DNA from: Planctomycetota bacterium
GTDB lineage: Bacteria; Planctomycetota; J058; JAJDCP01
Assembly (NCBI GenBank): GCA_029260765.1
Contig: JAJDCP010000192.1
Coordinates: forward strand, 1-64,000
DNA length: 64,000 bases
Reading direction: 5' to 3'
Shown in pieces: positions 16,903 to 25,222 of the stretch. A program made the position numbers and the translations under genes. The stretch's first letter is position 1; each line of letters starts with the position of its first letter. The notes below the pieces were generated by a model, which saw nothing but the letters and a program-made list of their open reading frames with translations, searched no databases and had not been told where the DNA came from.

Positions 16903-17529
16903 CTAATCCTCGTAGGGGTCCATCAAGCCCTGCGCTTCGTAGGGGCGCTTGACCTCGAACTGCTCAGGGTGGATGCGGCCCGGGAAGGTGTTCGAGACCA
17001 GATCACCAGCCTCCCGTTCCAGCCGGAACCGCAGCTCGGTCTCGAAGGCGCCGTCGAAACGCGGCGCGGCAAACTCCCAACACGTGCCCGGGGCCAGAAA
17101 GACCTTGTGGTAGCTGTTGCCACACCAGCTCGAGGGCAGGTACTCGATCGGCTTCCAGACTCCCTCGCTGTCGCGCGCCTCCTGCACGATGCTGAGCCGG
17201 CTATCACTGGCTGCGAACTCGGCAGGCGCGTCCGTTCCGTTGAGCAGAAAGACCCGCATGCCCCGGTATTTCCCGGAGAAGGCCACCTCCTGATCAGGCT
17301 GTACGAGCAAGCGGAGCTCTCCATCACGCAACAGCTCTGCGGGTGCCTCGCGCGGCAGATTGTCCGAGCTGCCAAAGCCGCCCAGGGCGTTGGGGTCCTT
17401 GATGCTCGTGCCAGCGTAGAAATATCCCCGCAACATATAGCGGATCTCCGGGGTCTCGAGCTCTTCCTCTTGGGCCAGACACGAACCAGTCAGCAGCACG
17501 GCAAGAAGCCAGGGTGTAATGCGCAGCAC
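16903..17529 (-). CDS. Secreted protein of unknown function
   Basis: 208 residues from a GTG at 17529, preceded by GAGGAGGTTGACCT. Residues 1-19 form a signal peptide ending Cys-Leu-Ala. The mature protein is beta-rich, with two Cys (WCGNSYHK and GTCWEF) that could form a disulfide. No family was recognised. Its stop is about 65 bp before the decarboxylase GTG, so the two may be co-transcribed. Confidence 0.75.
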   Translation of the reverse strand: MLRITPWLLAVLLTGSCLAQEEELETPEIRYMLRGYFYAGTSIKDPNALGGFGSSDNLPREAPAELLRDGELRLLVQPDQEVAFSGKYRGMRVFLLNGTDAPAEFAASDSRLSIVQEARDSEGVWKPIEYLPSSWCGNSYHKVFLAPGTCWEFAAPRFDGAFETELRFRLEREAGDLVSNTFPGRIHPEQFEVKRPYEAQGLMDPYED

Positions 17530-17666
17530 AGGTCAACCTCCTCGGGTGTCACAGATAGGACGCGCAACAGCTTCTCCAAGTTCCAGAAAATCCTCTGCCC
17601 GTCCATCCAGGCTTCAATCTTGACAGCGCGCGTAAGCTTGCGAAGCTGTGATGAGGAGGATGCGCG

Positions 17667-17906
17667 ATGAGCGTCGAACGAGAAGAACGAGAAGCCAAGA
17701 TGCGCGCCGTGCTCGGACTCGAAGCCGAAGCCCGCACCCCCGCTCCAGACCTGGCAGGCGACGCGTGCACAACGCCCTGCGCAGAACGCGGCTTGATCGC
17801 CGGTTTCTTCCACAAGCTGGCGTGCCGCACCAGACGCTGGTTCCGCAGCTTTGGCCGCGCCCAGCCCTACGCCTCCGAGTGCCCGAGCCACGAGCACCCC
17901 CACTGA
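17667..17906 (+). CDS. Small hypothetical protein
   Basis: 79 residues. GAGGAGGATGCGCG precedes the ATG at 17667, and codon third positions are strongly G/C, as in neighbouring genes. The first 25 residues are a charged helix; the rest is Cys-, Arg- and His-containing with a short FFHKLACRTRRWF amphipathic segment. Longer frames on either strand here are Arg-rich and unlikely. No homologue recognised. Confidence 0.55.
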   Translation: MSVEREEREAKMRAVLGLEAEARTPAPDLAGDACTTPCAERGLIAGFFHKLACRTRRWFRSFGRAQPYASECPSHEHPH

Positions 17907-18100
17907 GTCTCCCGCGGCCAGGGCTCCTGCGGGACATATGCGCCTCCCTGGTCAGCCCACGGTTGCACCTGCCCCAGCTATCGTTCGCTCTTGAAGCCTT
18001 CCCTTGCCTGGCGAGCCGGGCAAGAAAATGAGAAAATCTGCCTCCCCCCCACGGGCTCGGGGATTCCCTCTCTGGAAGAACAGCACCCCCCGGAGGAATC

Positions 18101-19390
18101 ATGCCCCACCGCCTGACCGCCTGCCTGCTCTGCCTGTGCAGTCTCCTGGTCGCCCAGGACCTCGACGTACCGCCCTTCAAGCGCATCCGCCGACTCGGCC
18201 CCGATGACACGCCGAACCGCATGGAGCGCCAGACCTCCTGCTACATCATGGCGACCGAGGAGCATCCGGTCAGCGAGGCCGGCTACGTCATCGTCACCGA
18301 CCATCAGGGACCGAAGTGGCTGGCCGCCCTGGAGTTGCTCGCCCAGCATCACAAGGCAGCCATCCACCGCATCGACGACTTCCGGGCTCTGAGCGAGGAC
18401 GCCGAAGCCCGCGAAGCCCTGCGTGGCTATCTCGCCGGCAAGCAGCCCCGTTATGTCGCTCTGGCCCCGCGTCTGGAGAGCTACGGAGAGAACTGCCTGC
18501 TGACGATGTGGAGCGTGCTGCGGCAGCTCGACGACGATCCTCAGCTGGATGTGTTTCCGGGCTGGCTGCTCGCGCCCGACGTCGAGAGCTTCGGACGTCT
18601 GATCCAGCGCTCGATAGGCTTCCAGACTCCCTCCCCGAAGAACTACAGCGTATTCACCATTGCCCAGGTCGTCGGCGCGACGCCCAATGGGCTGCGGTCC
18701 TGGCAGAAAGCGGCGCTGATGCACCAGCTGTTTGAAGACCTCGACTGCACCGTCGGCAGCGTGACTCTGCGGACGCGCAAAGCGCAGGACGCAGTGCTCG
18801 CCGACCTCGGGCCGCAGGCGTTGGTGCAGGACCAGACCCGCCGTGGCTTGTTCCAGGAGTTCTCCGAGCCGGCCGGGCAAGGCATCGAGGCCAGCCAGCT
18901 GCTGTTCCTGTTCGGCCACGGTGCGCCGGGTATGGTCTGCAGCACCGAGGTGGCGGCATTCCACGACCTGGACCTGAGCGACAAGGTCGTGCTGTGCGGG
19001 TCCTGTTTCTCCGGCGCGCCCCTGCGCTTCGACTACGCACCGCCCGGACAGGGGCCGGACGGCAGCGAGATCGACGACCAGCGCGAGCGCTTCGTGCTGC
19101 GGGCCATCGAGCAGGGCGCGGTCGTCGCGTACGGGCACCTGCGCCTGAACGGCGGCTTCCCCCAGATGTTCGGGGCGGTCGAAGCCTGGCTGCACGGCGC
19201 CAGCCTGGGAGAGGGCTACCAGCGCCTGGTGAACCGCCTGTTGGCGGCCAGCCGCTTCTCCAGCCCCTCGGCTCCGCTGTGGCTGGACGCAGACAACACC
19301 GGCGAGCGCGCGAAGAACGCCCGCAACGGGCTCTTGTACCTCGTGATCGGCGATCCGGCCCTGCAGCCGCTGCCGGCGATGCTGGAGTGA
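18101..19390 (+). CDS. Exported gingipain-like (C25-type, clan CD) cysteine peptidase
   Basis: 429 residues with an N-terminal signal peptide of about 18 residues. The catalytic dyad of clan CD is visible: FLFGHGAPG with His near 273, then VVLCGSCFSGAP with Cys near 301. The C-terminal GDPALQPLP matches the end of gingipain-type domains. It lacks the long propeptide and C-terminal secretion/adhesion domains of true gingipains, so it is a compact relative. It probably works in the periplasm or outside the cell. GGAGGAATC precedes the ATG. Confidence 0.85.
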   Translation: MPHRLTACLLCLCSLLVAQDLDVPPFKRIRRLGPDDTPNRMERQTSCYIMATEEHPVSEAGYVIVTDHQGPKWLAALELLAQHHKAAIHRIDDFRALSEDAEAREALRGYLAGKQPRYVALAPRLESYGENCLLTMWSVLRQLDDDPQLDVFPGWLLAPDVESFGRLIQRSIGFQTPSPKNYSVFTIAQVVGATPNGLRSWQKAALMHQLFEDLDCTVGSVTLRTRKAQDAVLADLGPQALVQDQTRRGLFQEFSEPAGQGIEASQLLFLFGHGAPGMVCSTEVAAFHDLDLSDKVVLCGSCFSGAPLRFDYAPPGQGPDGSEIDDQRERFVLRAIEQGAVVAYGHLRLNGGFPQMFGAVEAWLHGASLGEGYQRLVNRLLAASRFSSPSAPLWLDADNTGERAKNARNGLLYLVIGDPALQPLPAMLE

Positions 19391-19407
19391 CGGGGCGCGC
19401 CAGGCTG

Positions 19408-19755
19408 CTAGCCCTGTGAGATTCCCAACACATTGCCCTCACTGTCTTTGAAGCTCGAGAAACGAGCCGGGCCCTCTTGCTGGGGCTCGCCGACCTCGAC
19501 GCCACGCGCGGCTAGAGTTGCCAGGGCAGCGTCGAGATCGGCGACCTTCAGGTAGGGAATCGGCCCGAACCCCACGTTCTTTCCATCCTTGGCCGGATGC
19601 AGGTCGATGCGCAGGTCGGCCTCTTCGAGGCGCAGGGCGGCGTAGTGCGGGACGTGCACGAACAGCTCCTGGCAACCCAATTTTTCCTTGTACCAGCGGA
19701 GCGCGCGCTCCAGGTCTTCGACCCACATCATCACATGGTTGAGGCCGGTGAACAT
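19408..19755 (-). CDS. VOC/glyoxalase-family protein
   Basis: 115 residues forming one vicinal-oxygen-chelate module: GLNHVMMWVEDLERALRWY at the start, a central LRIDLHP strand, and a C-terminal FKDSEGNVLGI with the Glu/Asp that often binds metal. His7 and Glu are candidate ligands. CAGGAGTCTGCC precedes the ATG. Substrate unknown: family members include glyoxalases, dioxygenases and resistance proteins. It converges with the gingipain-like gene, with 17 bp between stops. Confidence 0.9.
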   Translation of the reverse strand: MFTGLNHVMMWVEDLERALRWYKEKLGCQELFVHVPHYAALRLEEADLRIDLHPAKDGKNVGFGPIPYLKVADLDAALATLAARGVEVGEPQQEGPARFSSFKDSEGNVLGISQG

Positions 19756-19838
19756 GGCAGACTCCTGAAACGTGGGCTGACACCCGTGTGTCTTCCAGGA
19801 TACATTGGGTGCTTACGCCGTGAAACATCGGAGCTGGG

Positions 19839-20318
19839 ATGGACCTCGACCGTTTCTGGCAGCTGATCGACTCCAGCCGCAACGCCGACGATCCTCTGCC
19901 CACATTGGGCCTCGCCCTCGAAGAGCTGACGCGGGAGGAGCTGATCGGCTTCCAACGACAGCTCGAGAACGTCCACGCCCAGGCGACCCGCGCGGACCTG
20001 CGCGGAGCGGCCTACCTGGCGGGCGCGGAGGGCGCTGAAGGGCTGAGCAATTTCTGCTACGGCCTGATCGCCCAAGGGCGCGCACTCTTTGAGGCCGCGT
20101 TGGAAGATCCCGACTGCCTCGCCGACCACGACATCGAGCTGTTCAGCGATGACCTGTTCGGCTATGTCGCCTGTGAGGTCTACGAATCGAGCTACGGGGA
20201 GGCGCTGCCCGCGGGCGAGAGCACCGTGCCCGGTGCGCCGGGAGCTGAGGAGTGGGATTTCGAAGATCCAGACGCCTGGACGCCGAGGTTTCCGAAGTTG
20301 TGGGAGAAGTACGGCTGA
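19839..20318 (+). CDS. DUF4240-like protein
   Basis: 159 residues, acidic and cytoplasmic. The N-terminal MDLDRFWQLID and the later helix pair with LFSDDLFGYVACEVYE match the layout of DUF4240 proteins, whose function is unknown. GGAGCTGGG precedes the ATG. It is divergent from the VOC gene. Confidence 0.8.
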   Translation: MDLDRFWQLIDSSRNADDPLPTLGLALEELTREELIGFQRQLENVHAQATRADLRGAAYLAGAEGAEGLSNFCYGLIAQGRALFEAALEDPDCLADHDIELFSDDLFGYVACEVYESSYGEALPAGESTVPGAPGAEEWDFEDPDAWTPRFPKLWEKYG

Positions 20319-20461
20319 TAACTGAACTTCGGCTGCCAGCTCCCAACGCCTTGTTCGAGTAGCCAGAAAAAAAAACGCGCCCTGAGCCACAGTGCGATCA
20401 TCTCGGTACAGGCTTCGGCGGCCCGCCAAGGCCTCGCTGCGCCGAGGAAAGGAGTGCGCCC

Positions 20462-21124
20462 TTGCGGTCTGTGCGTTTCTACTTCGACTTCATCTCGCCC
20501 TACGCGTCGCTCGCCCTTTTGGAAGCGCCGGCGTTTGCCGAGGCAAACAGCTTGCGCTGGCTGCTCCGGCCTGTCGCTTACGGCGCACTGTTGAGCAGTC
20601 ATGGCCTGCACGGGCCAGCTGAGGTTCCCGCCAAACGTCGCTATGTGTTCGCCGATGTGCTGCGCATCGCGAGGCTGCGCGGTCTGCGGCTGCGTTTCCC
20701 GCCGGCACACCCGTTCCGTTCCCTCGAAGCCTTGCGCTGTGTCGCGCTCTTCCCCGACCGGCCTGCCCAACTCAGCCTGGCGGTCAGCCTGGCCCGCGCG
20801 TGCTGGGTCGATGGCCGCGATCTGACCCGGATCGAAGTTCTGGCCGAGCTGGTGGACGCGGCGGGCCTGCCGGCGGACGACCTGGCTGCCAGGCTGCGCG
20901 ACACAGCCGTCAAAGGCAGACTCAAGGAATGGACGACGGAGCTGATCGTCAGAGGCGGCTTCGGCGTTCCGAGCTTTGTCTTGGGGCGGCAGCTGTTCTG
21001 GGGACAAGATCGCATGGCGCATCTGCAGCGAGCGCTCGATGGCCAGCTGCCCGACGACTTCAGCGCCCTGGAGTCCATCCTCGCGCGGCCGCGCGGCGCG
21101 GACCGCAAGTCCACTCAGGACTGA
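20462..21124 (+). CDS. 2-hydroxychromene-2-carboxylate isomerase/DsbA-family protein
   Basis: 220 residues from a TTG start with AAAGGAG seven bases upstream. The FYFDFISPYASLAL opening and the late GGFGVPSFVLGRQLFWGQDR (cis-Pro loop) are the two signatures of the HCCA-isomerase branch of the DsbA/thioredoxin superfamily. There is no CxxC, so it would be glutathione-dependent or an isomerase rather than a disulfide oxidase. A run of nine A's at 20367-20375 lies upstream. Confidence 0.85.
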   Translation: MRSVRFYFDFISPYASLALLEAPAFAEANSLRWLLRPVAYGALLSSHGLHGPAEVPAKRRYVFADVLRIARLRGLRLRFPPAHPFRSLEALRCVALFPDRPAQLSLAVSLARACWVDGRDLTRIEVLAELVDAAGLPADDLAARLRDTAVKGRLKEWTTELIVRGGFGVPSFVLGRQLFWGQDRMAHLQRALDGQLPDDFSALESILARPRGADRKSTQD

Positions 21125-21199
21125 CCAGGGCAGATTTCTTTCCCCGCCGAGCGCACAATTCTTGCAGAATACCGTCTGTGCCTGAGCAGGAGTCCCGCT

Positions 21200-21481
21200 G
21201 TGCCTGAGCGCGTCAAGAAAAAGGAATTCCGCCACACATCCCTGGAGGACAACCAATCGGTGGTCCGCTACCTGCAGGCCCTCACCCAAGGGTTGCAGCA
21301 GGGCCAGCTACGGATCGGTGCTGCAGACGATGAAGTGTTGCTCGAGCCTCGAGGACTGCTCCAGCTCGACCTGCGCATCTCGCAGAAGCCGGACGCTGCA
21401 CAGATCCGCCTGCACCTGAGCTGGAAAGTCGATGACGGCGCCGAGCCGGGTTCGCTGCGCATCGAATCGTCGGAGAGCTGA
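21200..21481 (+). CDS. Amphi-Trp domain protein (GAK system)
   Basis: 93 residues from a GTG at 21200 preceded by CAGGAG. The order of a basic N-terminal helix, YLQALTQGLQQGQLRIG, and alternating strands ending in LHLSWKV matches the amphi-Trp domain. It lies 3 bp before the ATP-grasp gene. In known genomes this pairing marks the GAK system (ATP-grasp enzyme, amphi-Trp protein and a kinase), whose product is unknown. A carrier or scaffold role is possible. Confidence 0.85.
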   Translation: MPERVKKKEFRHTSLEDNQSVVRYLQALTQGLQQGQLRIGAADDEVLLEPRGLLQLDLRISQKPDAAQIRLHLSWKVDDGAEPGSLRIESSES

Positions 21482-21484
21482 GGC

Positions 21485-22438
21485 ATGGACCCCCACAAAC
21501 TCGAGGGCTTCCAAGAGCTGCACGTGGCCAGACCCCTGCGGATCGGTGTAGTAGGGCTGCCCGGCGGCTGGTCCTCCGAAGCTCTCAAGACAGCACTTAT
21601 AGAGCGCACCGGCTGGTCGCTGCTGGTCGACATGGGACGGGTCGGGCTCAACCTCGACAGCGGGCGCGCCTGCTTCGAAGGGGTCGAGTTGAACGCGCTG
21701 GATGGCCTGGTCATCAAGAAGATCCACTCCGACTACAGCCCCGCGCTGCTCGACCGACTCGAGATCCTGCGGGCGATCGAAGCCAGCGGCGTGCGGATCT
21801 TCTCTCCTCCCCGCCGCGTGAGCCACATGATCAACCGTCTGAGCTGCACCGTGACCCTGCGTGGCGCGGGCATTCCCATGCCGGGGACGGTGATCAGTGA
21901 GGACCTCGATGTAATCGAGGCAGCCGTGCGACGCTTCGGGCAGGGCGTGTTGAAGCCCCTGTTCACATCGAAAGCCCGAGGCATGGAGCTGGTCTCGGAC
22001 GGCCCCGGGTTGCGTCAGCAGCTGTCTGCCTACCAGAGCCGACACAGCATGTTCTATCTGCAGAAACGCATCCCTCTGCCGGGGCGTGACCTGGGCCTGG
22101 CCTTTCTCGGTGGGGAGCTGGTAGGCACGTATGCCCGCGTCGCTGGCAAGGACTCATGGAATACGACAGTGCTTGCCGGCGGGCATTACGCGTCCCACAC
22201 GCCCGCCCCCGAGACCGTCGAGGTCGCCCGCAGAGCCCAGGGTCTGTTCGGGCTCGACTTCGCCAGCGTCGATGTGGTCGAGGCGGAGGACGGGCCCCAG
22301 GTTTTTGAGGTGTCCGCCTTTGGAGGCTTCCGCGGGCTGCGGGATGGTGCGGGCATCAACGCCGCGGGGCTGGTGGCAGACTATGTCATCGAGAAGTTGT
22401 ACGAGGCGATGGAGGAGGGCGGGGATCCCGCGGAGTAG
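21485..22438 (+). CDS. ATP-grasp enzyme, GAK-system type (RimK-like)
   Basis: 317 residues. The ATP-grasp region spans roughly 100-300: VLKPLFTSKARGMEL (nucleotide-binding Lys and loop), YLQKRIPLPGRDLGLAFLG, and the metal-binding DVVEAEDGPQVFEVSAFGGF. ATP-grasp enzymes ligate a carboxylate to an amine or thiol through an acyl phosphate. The immediate amphi-Trp partner places it with the GAK-type grasp enzymes. No HPr-kinase-like or CofD-like partner is found nearby. Substrate unknown. Confidence 0.87.
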   Translation: MDPHKLEGFQELHVARPLRIGVVGLPGGWSSEALKTALIERTGWSLLVDMGRVGLNLDSGRACFEGVELNALDGLVIKKIHSDYSPALLDRLEILRAIEASGVRIFSPPRRVSHMINRLSCTVTLRGAGIPMPGTVISEDLDVIEAAVRRFGQGVLKPLFTSKARGMELVSDGPGLRQQLSAYQSRHSMFYLQKRIPLPGRDLGLAFLGGELVGTYARVAGKDSWNTTVLAGGHYASHTPAPETVEVARRAQGLFGLDFASVDVVEAEDGPQVFEVSAFGGFRGLRDGAGINAAGLVADYVIEKLYEAMEEGGDPAE

Positions 22439-22498
22439 TGCAGAGAGTCCGCTGCGGCCTGCGGCTTCCCATCGGATAGACTCTGCAGGGGGCCGCAG
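22439..22498 (+). terminator. Possible hairpin region after ATP-grasp gene
   Basis: TGCAGAGAGTC (22439-22449) can pair with GACTCTGCA (22479-22487). Alternatively CTGCGGCC (22452-22459) pairs with GGCCGCAG (22491-22498); the two are mutually exclusive. Neither is followed by a T-run. This could be a terminator or a small structured 3' end. Confidence 0.3.
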
Positions 22499-22719
22499 GT
22501 TGCCTCCCGAAGTCTACCATCCTGAGCTCGAGGGGTTGGATGGCACGGGCGAGGTCAGGTAGATTGAGGAGTGCGGTTCAGGCGCTGGAAACCCCAATCC
22601 CTGCCCGGTCGCGTCCGCGAGGCAGGGTGCGCTCGGATCCAAAGAAGGGGGGCAAGCGCACTCCCCCTCACGAACCTCATCCTGGAACACACCGGCAAAC
22701 GCACGGCGCGGGCACGGAC

Positions 22720-22797
22720 ATGATGCTCGCCAGGTTGACGCCCATCCAGACTACCCTTAGCCTGTCCGAAGACGACTGCTGTGAGGGCTGCTTGTGA
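22720..22797 (+). CDS. Possible 25-residue Cys-containing ORF overlapping the next gene
   Basis: A 25-residue ORF ending in DDCCEGCL. Its TGA overlaps the GTG start of the next gene (GTGA), as in translational coupling. An upstream in-frame ATG at 22540, with GAGGGG before it, would make 85 residues, but that extension is Arg/Pro/His-rich and unconvincing. The ribosome site for 22720 is weak. It may be a leader peptide, a small protein, or chance. Confidence 0.3.
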   Translation: MMLARLTPIQTTLSLSEDDCCEGCL

Positions 22798-24029
22798 CTG
22801 ACGGCGCGCGCAAACCCCCGTCCACCTGGGCTCTCTGGCTGGCCGCGTTTCTGGCCCTGCCCGCCTTCCCAGCCTGGATCGGCCTCGCGCGAGGGGGGGA
22901 GGCGCTCCCTGCTCTGGTGCTGATCGCCCTCGTGGGAGTCCTGATCCCCGCGACGATCGCGCTTGGCGGCGCCTGCGGCAGGGTCAGCGCGCCGCTGTCC
23001 GTGGCCCGCGCGATCATCGCGGTCCCCGTCCTGGTGTTCTGCCTGGTCGCCATTCCCTATGCTCTGTTCGTCATCCTGCTTGGGTGGGGGCACTTCACCG
23101 CCGATGTCCAACCATGGCTGCTTGCGCTCGCCGCCAGCGCTGCGGGTGTCGTCGCCGAGCTGATCGTGATCGTGAGCTGCGTTCGCGTCTGGCTCTTCGC
23201 CCGTTGGGCCGCTGACAACGTTCCCGAAGGCCAGGTCCCGCTGGCTCCACCGCCTCGAACTCTGCAGGGTACGGGACTGGCGGTTTTCATCGGCATCCTG
23301 ACCATCGGCAGCTATGCGATCCCCCTCGCCGACGCGAGCTCGGCCGCCCAGGAAGTCGACCGGCTCCTGGCAGGAGAGAGCTACGACGCGACGTATCTCG
23401 ACAGCCCCGAGGGCTCCGCAGCACTCCTGCGTGCTCTGGGCGAGGCGCACGCGTCCGGCAGCAAGCCGAGCTTGAAACTGTTGCGGGCGCTGTGCGACGC
23501 CGACCTCACGCATCCCGGCGTCGCCAAAGAACTGCGCCAGGGCCTGCAGCGGGACGACCTCTCAGCAGACGACCGCATGAACCTCTGCTGGTCGCTCGGA
23601 GCGATCGACGACCGCAGCGGCGAGACCGTGGCCCTCGTGGCATCTCTGCTCGGCACCGGCGACTACGAGGCCGACGTCTCCTACTTCACGGTCCTCTCGA
23701 GCCTCCAGGCGAGCCAGTGCATCCCCGAGATCGTGGACCGGATCACGGCCATCGCCGATGATGCGTCCCTCGGCGCCTCGGAGCTCGAATTCCTCGTCGG
23801 CAACGGCTGCGCAAGCCTCGCCGCCCTCGACACCGAGGCCTCTTGGGAAGGCATCCGCACCCTGGCCGCGCACCCACGTCCCGAGGTCAGGATCGCCGTC
23901 TTCTACGACCTGCGCCCTGATGATTCCCAGGCCGAAGCCCTGCTCAAGGCGAGCCTCGAGGACCCGGACCCGTCGGTGCGCAACGCCGCCCGGCTGACTC
24001 TGCAAGGCTTTGGGATCATCCCCGAATAG
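22794..24029 (+). CDS. Membrane protein with C-terminal HEAT-like repeats
   Basis: 411 residues from a GTG at 22794. Residues 1-185 hold about five hydrophobic helices. Residues 190-411 are short helical repeats resembling HEAT/armadillo units; the last reads LEDPDPSVRNAARLTLQGFG. Such proteins usually serve as scaffolds. It converges with the truncated exoprotein gene, whose frame runs 127 bp into its 3' end. Confidence 0.8.
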   Translation: MTDGARKPPSTWALWLAAFLALPAFPAWIGLARGGEALPALVLIALVGVLIPATIALGGACGRVSAPLSVARAIIAVPVLVFCLVAIPYALFVILLGWGHFTADVQPWLLALAASAAGVVAELIVIVSCVRVWLFARWAADNVPEGQVPLAPPPRTLQGTGLAVFIGILTIGSYAIPLADASSAAQEVDRLLAGESYDATYLDSPEGSAALLRALGEAHASGSKPSLKLLRALCDADLTHPGVAKELRQGLQRDDLSADDRMNLCWSLGAIDDRSGETVALVASLLGTGDYEADVSYFTVLSSLQASQCIPEIVDRITAIADDASLGASELEFLVGNGCASLAALDTEASWEGIRTLAAHPRPEVRIAVFYDLRPDDSQAEALLKASLEDPDPSVRNAARLTLQGFGIIPE

Positions 24030-25201
24030 GCACGACCACCACGGCAGCGACCGTGTAGGGCTCTGCGGCACCCGCCCACCGCGCCGCCACGGACGAGCGT
24101 CCTGCGGGTGCGCATGCACTGGGGGATGTCCAAAGGGGCGCCGATCGTGCCGCCTACCGAGACGGGCAGGGTGAGGTTGAGCGTCGCGCTCCCGCTGTTG
24201 TCGATCACGAAGACCTTGTCGACCGTTTCGCCGGCCACCAGAGCGTCTCCGAAGTCGGTGTTGTCCGCTGCCGTGGGGGTGGTGTCGCCGTCGCTGATAG
24301 CCGTGCCGTTGCCGCTGACGTCCATCTCCGGGGCCGTGCCGGTTCCCTGGATCGAGAAGTTGTACGGGTTCTCATTGCTGTCACTGTTGCCGATAGAGAT
24401 CGCCGCGCTGCGAGTGCCGGTGGCCGATGGGTCGAAACGGACCGTAACGGAGCTGTTGCCTCCGGCTGCGATGCTGGCTGAGGGGGCTGAGGTCACCATG
24501 AAGTTCGAGGCGTGGCTGCCGCTGATGGAGACCGGCAGGGTGATGCTCAGCACACCGGTCCCGGTGTTGTTGATCACGAAGGTCTTGTCGATGGTTCCCC
24601 CGGCCACCAGCGCGCTCCCGAAGTCGGTGTTGTCCCCGGCGGTCGGGGTGCTGTCTCCGTCTGCGATGCTGGTCCCGTTGCCGGTGACGTTGATCTCCGG
24701 GGCCGTCCCGCCGCTCCCCAAAAGCCGGAAGAGCTCGTCGCCCACATTCGTGTCCATGGCAGAGAAATAGAGGTTGCCATCGAATTCCTGAAAGCTCCGC
24801 GGAAAGCCGTCGCCGCTGCCGTTGAGGTCCACGTGCCGCGCGTACTGACTTGTGCTCGTGTTGTACTTGAAGAGCTCGCGGCCGGTGTCACTCTCCATCA
24901 CGGCATAGAGATTGCCATCGAAGACGAACTGGGAGGTGAGGTTCGAGTCGGCGCCTCCGCCCGGAGGGTTGGCATTGGTGATCTGCGTCACCATGCCCGT
25001 CGTCGGGTTGAATCGGAACGGCTCATCGTTGGTGCCTGAGGCCGCCCCCTCCATGAAGAGCTCCCCCATAAACGGAGTCAGCAGGTTGGGGTCACCATCC
25101 AGGGCTCCTGCGGCAATCTGCACTGCCAGCTCGACCGTCTGGGCCGACGCGAGCCCCATGAGGGCGGCGAAAACGAACAGGGTGAGCTTCCGGTTTTCCA
25201 C
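23903..25201 (-). CDS. 3'-truncated exoprotein: ELWxxDGT-like repeats plus choice-of-anchor D domains
   Basis: The GTG at 25201 gives about 432 residues (TTG at 25222 is an alternative). A signal peptide is followed by repeats of the type FDGNLYFSAMD..GDELF. Then come a complete choice-of-anchor D domain (about 160-280) and a second one that stops after its first half. From about 24140 leftward the reading frame becomes Arg-rich and overlaps the HEAT-like gene antisense, so the natural 3' end is missing. The rest of the second domain, and whatever anchored the protein, has been lost, probably by deletion. It may be a nonfunctional remnant. Confidence 0.6.
   Translation of the reverse strand: MENRKLTLFVFAALMGLASAQTVELAVQIAAGALDGDPNLLTPFMGELFMEGAASGTNDEPFRFNPTTGMVTQITNANPPGGGADSNLTSQFVFDGNLYAVMESDTGRELFKYNTSTSQYARHVDLNGSGDGFPRSFQEFDGNLYFSAMDTNVGDELFRLLGSGGTAPEINVTGNGTSIADGDSTPTAGDNTDFGSALVAGGTIDKTFVINNTGTGVLSITLPVSISGSHASNFMVTSAPSASIAAGGNSSVTVRFDPSATGTRSAAISIGNSDSNENPYNFSIQGTGTAPEMDVSGNGTAISDGDTTPTAADNTDFGDALVAGETVDKVFVIDNSGSATLNLTLPVSVGGTIGAPLDIPQCMRTRRTLVRGGAVGGCRRALHGRCRGGRAYSGMIPKPCRVSRAALRTDGSGSSRLALSRASAWESSGRRS
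24164..24703 (-). repeat. Imperfect tandem repeat coding for choice-of-anchor D domains
   Basis: The segments 24164-24340 and about 24524-24703 are clearly similar at DNA level. Both contain GAAGTCGGTGTTGTCC and ATCTCCGGGGCCGT at matching positions. They encode the same halves of two successive domains, pointing to internal duplication. Confidence 0.6.
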
Positions 25202-25222
25202 ATTCAGCCCGTAGAGCCGCAA

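Noticed and set aside
17490..17903. Minus-strand 137-codon frame opposite the small gene at 17667
   Set aside because: It crosses the start region of the secreted-protein gene, and the plus-strand 79-codon gene has a much better ribosome site.
20367..20375. Run of nine A's as a minus-strand intrinsic terminator
   Set aside because: No GC-rich hairpin precedes the T-run on the minus strand, and no minus-strand gene ends there.
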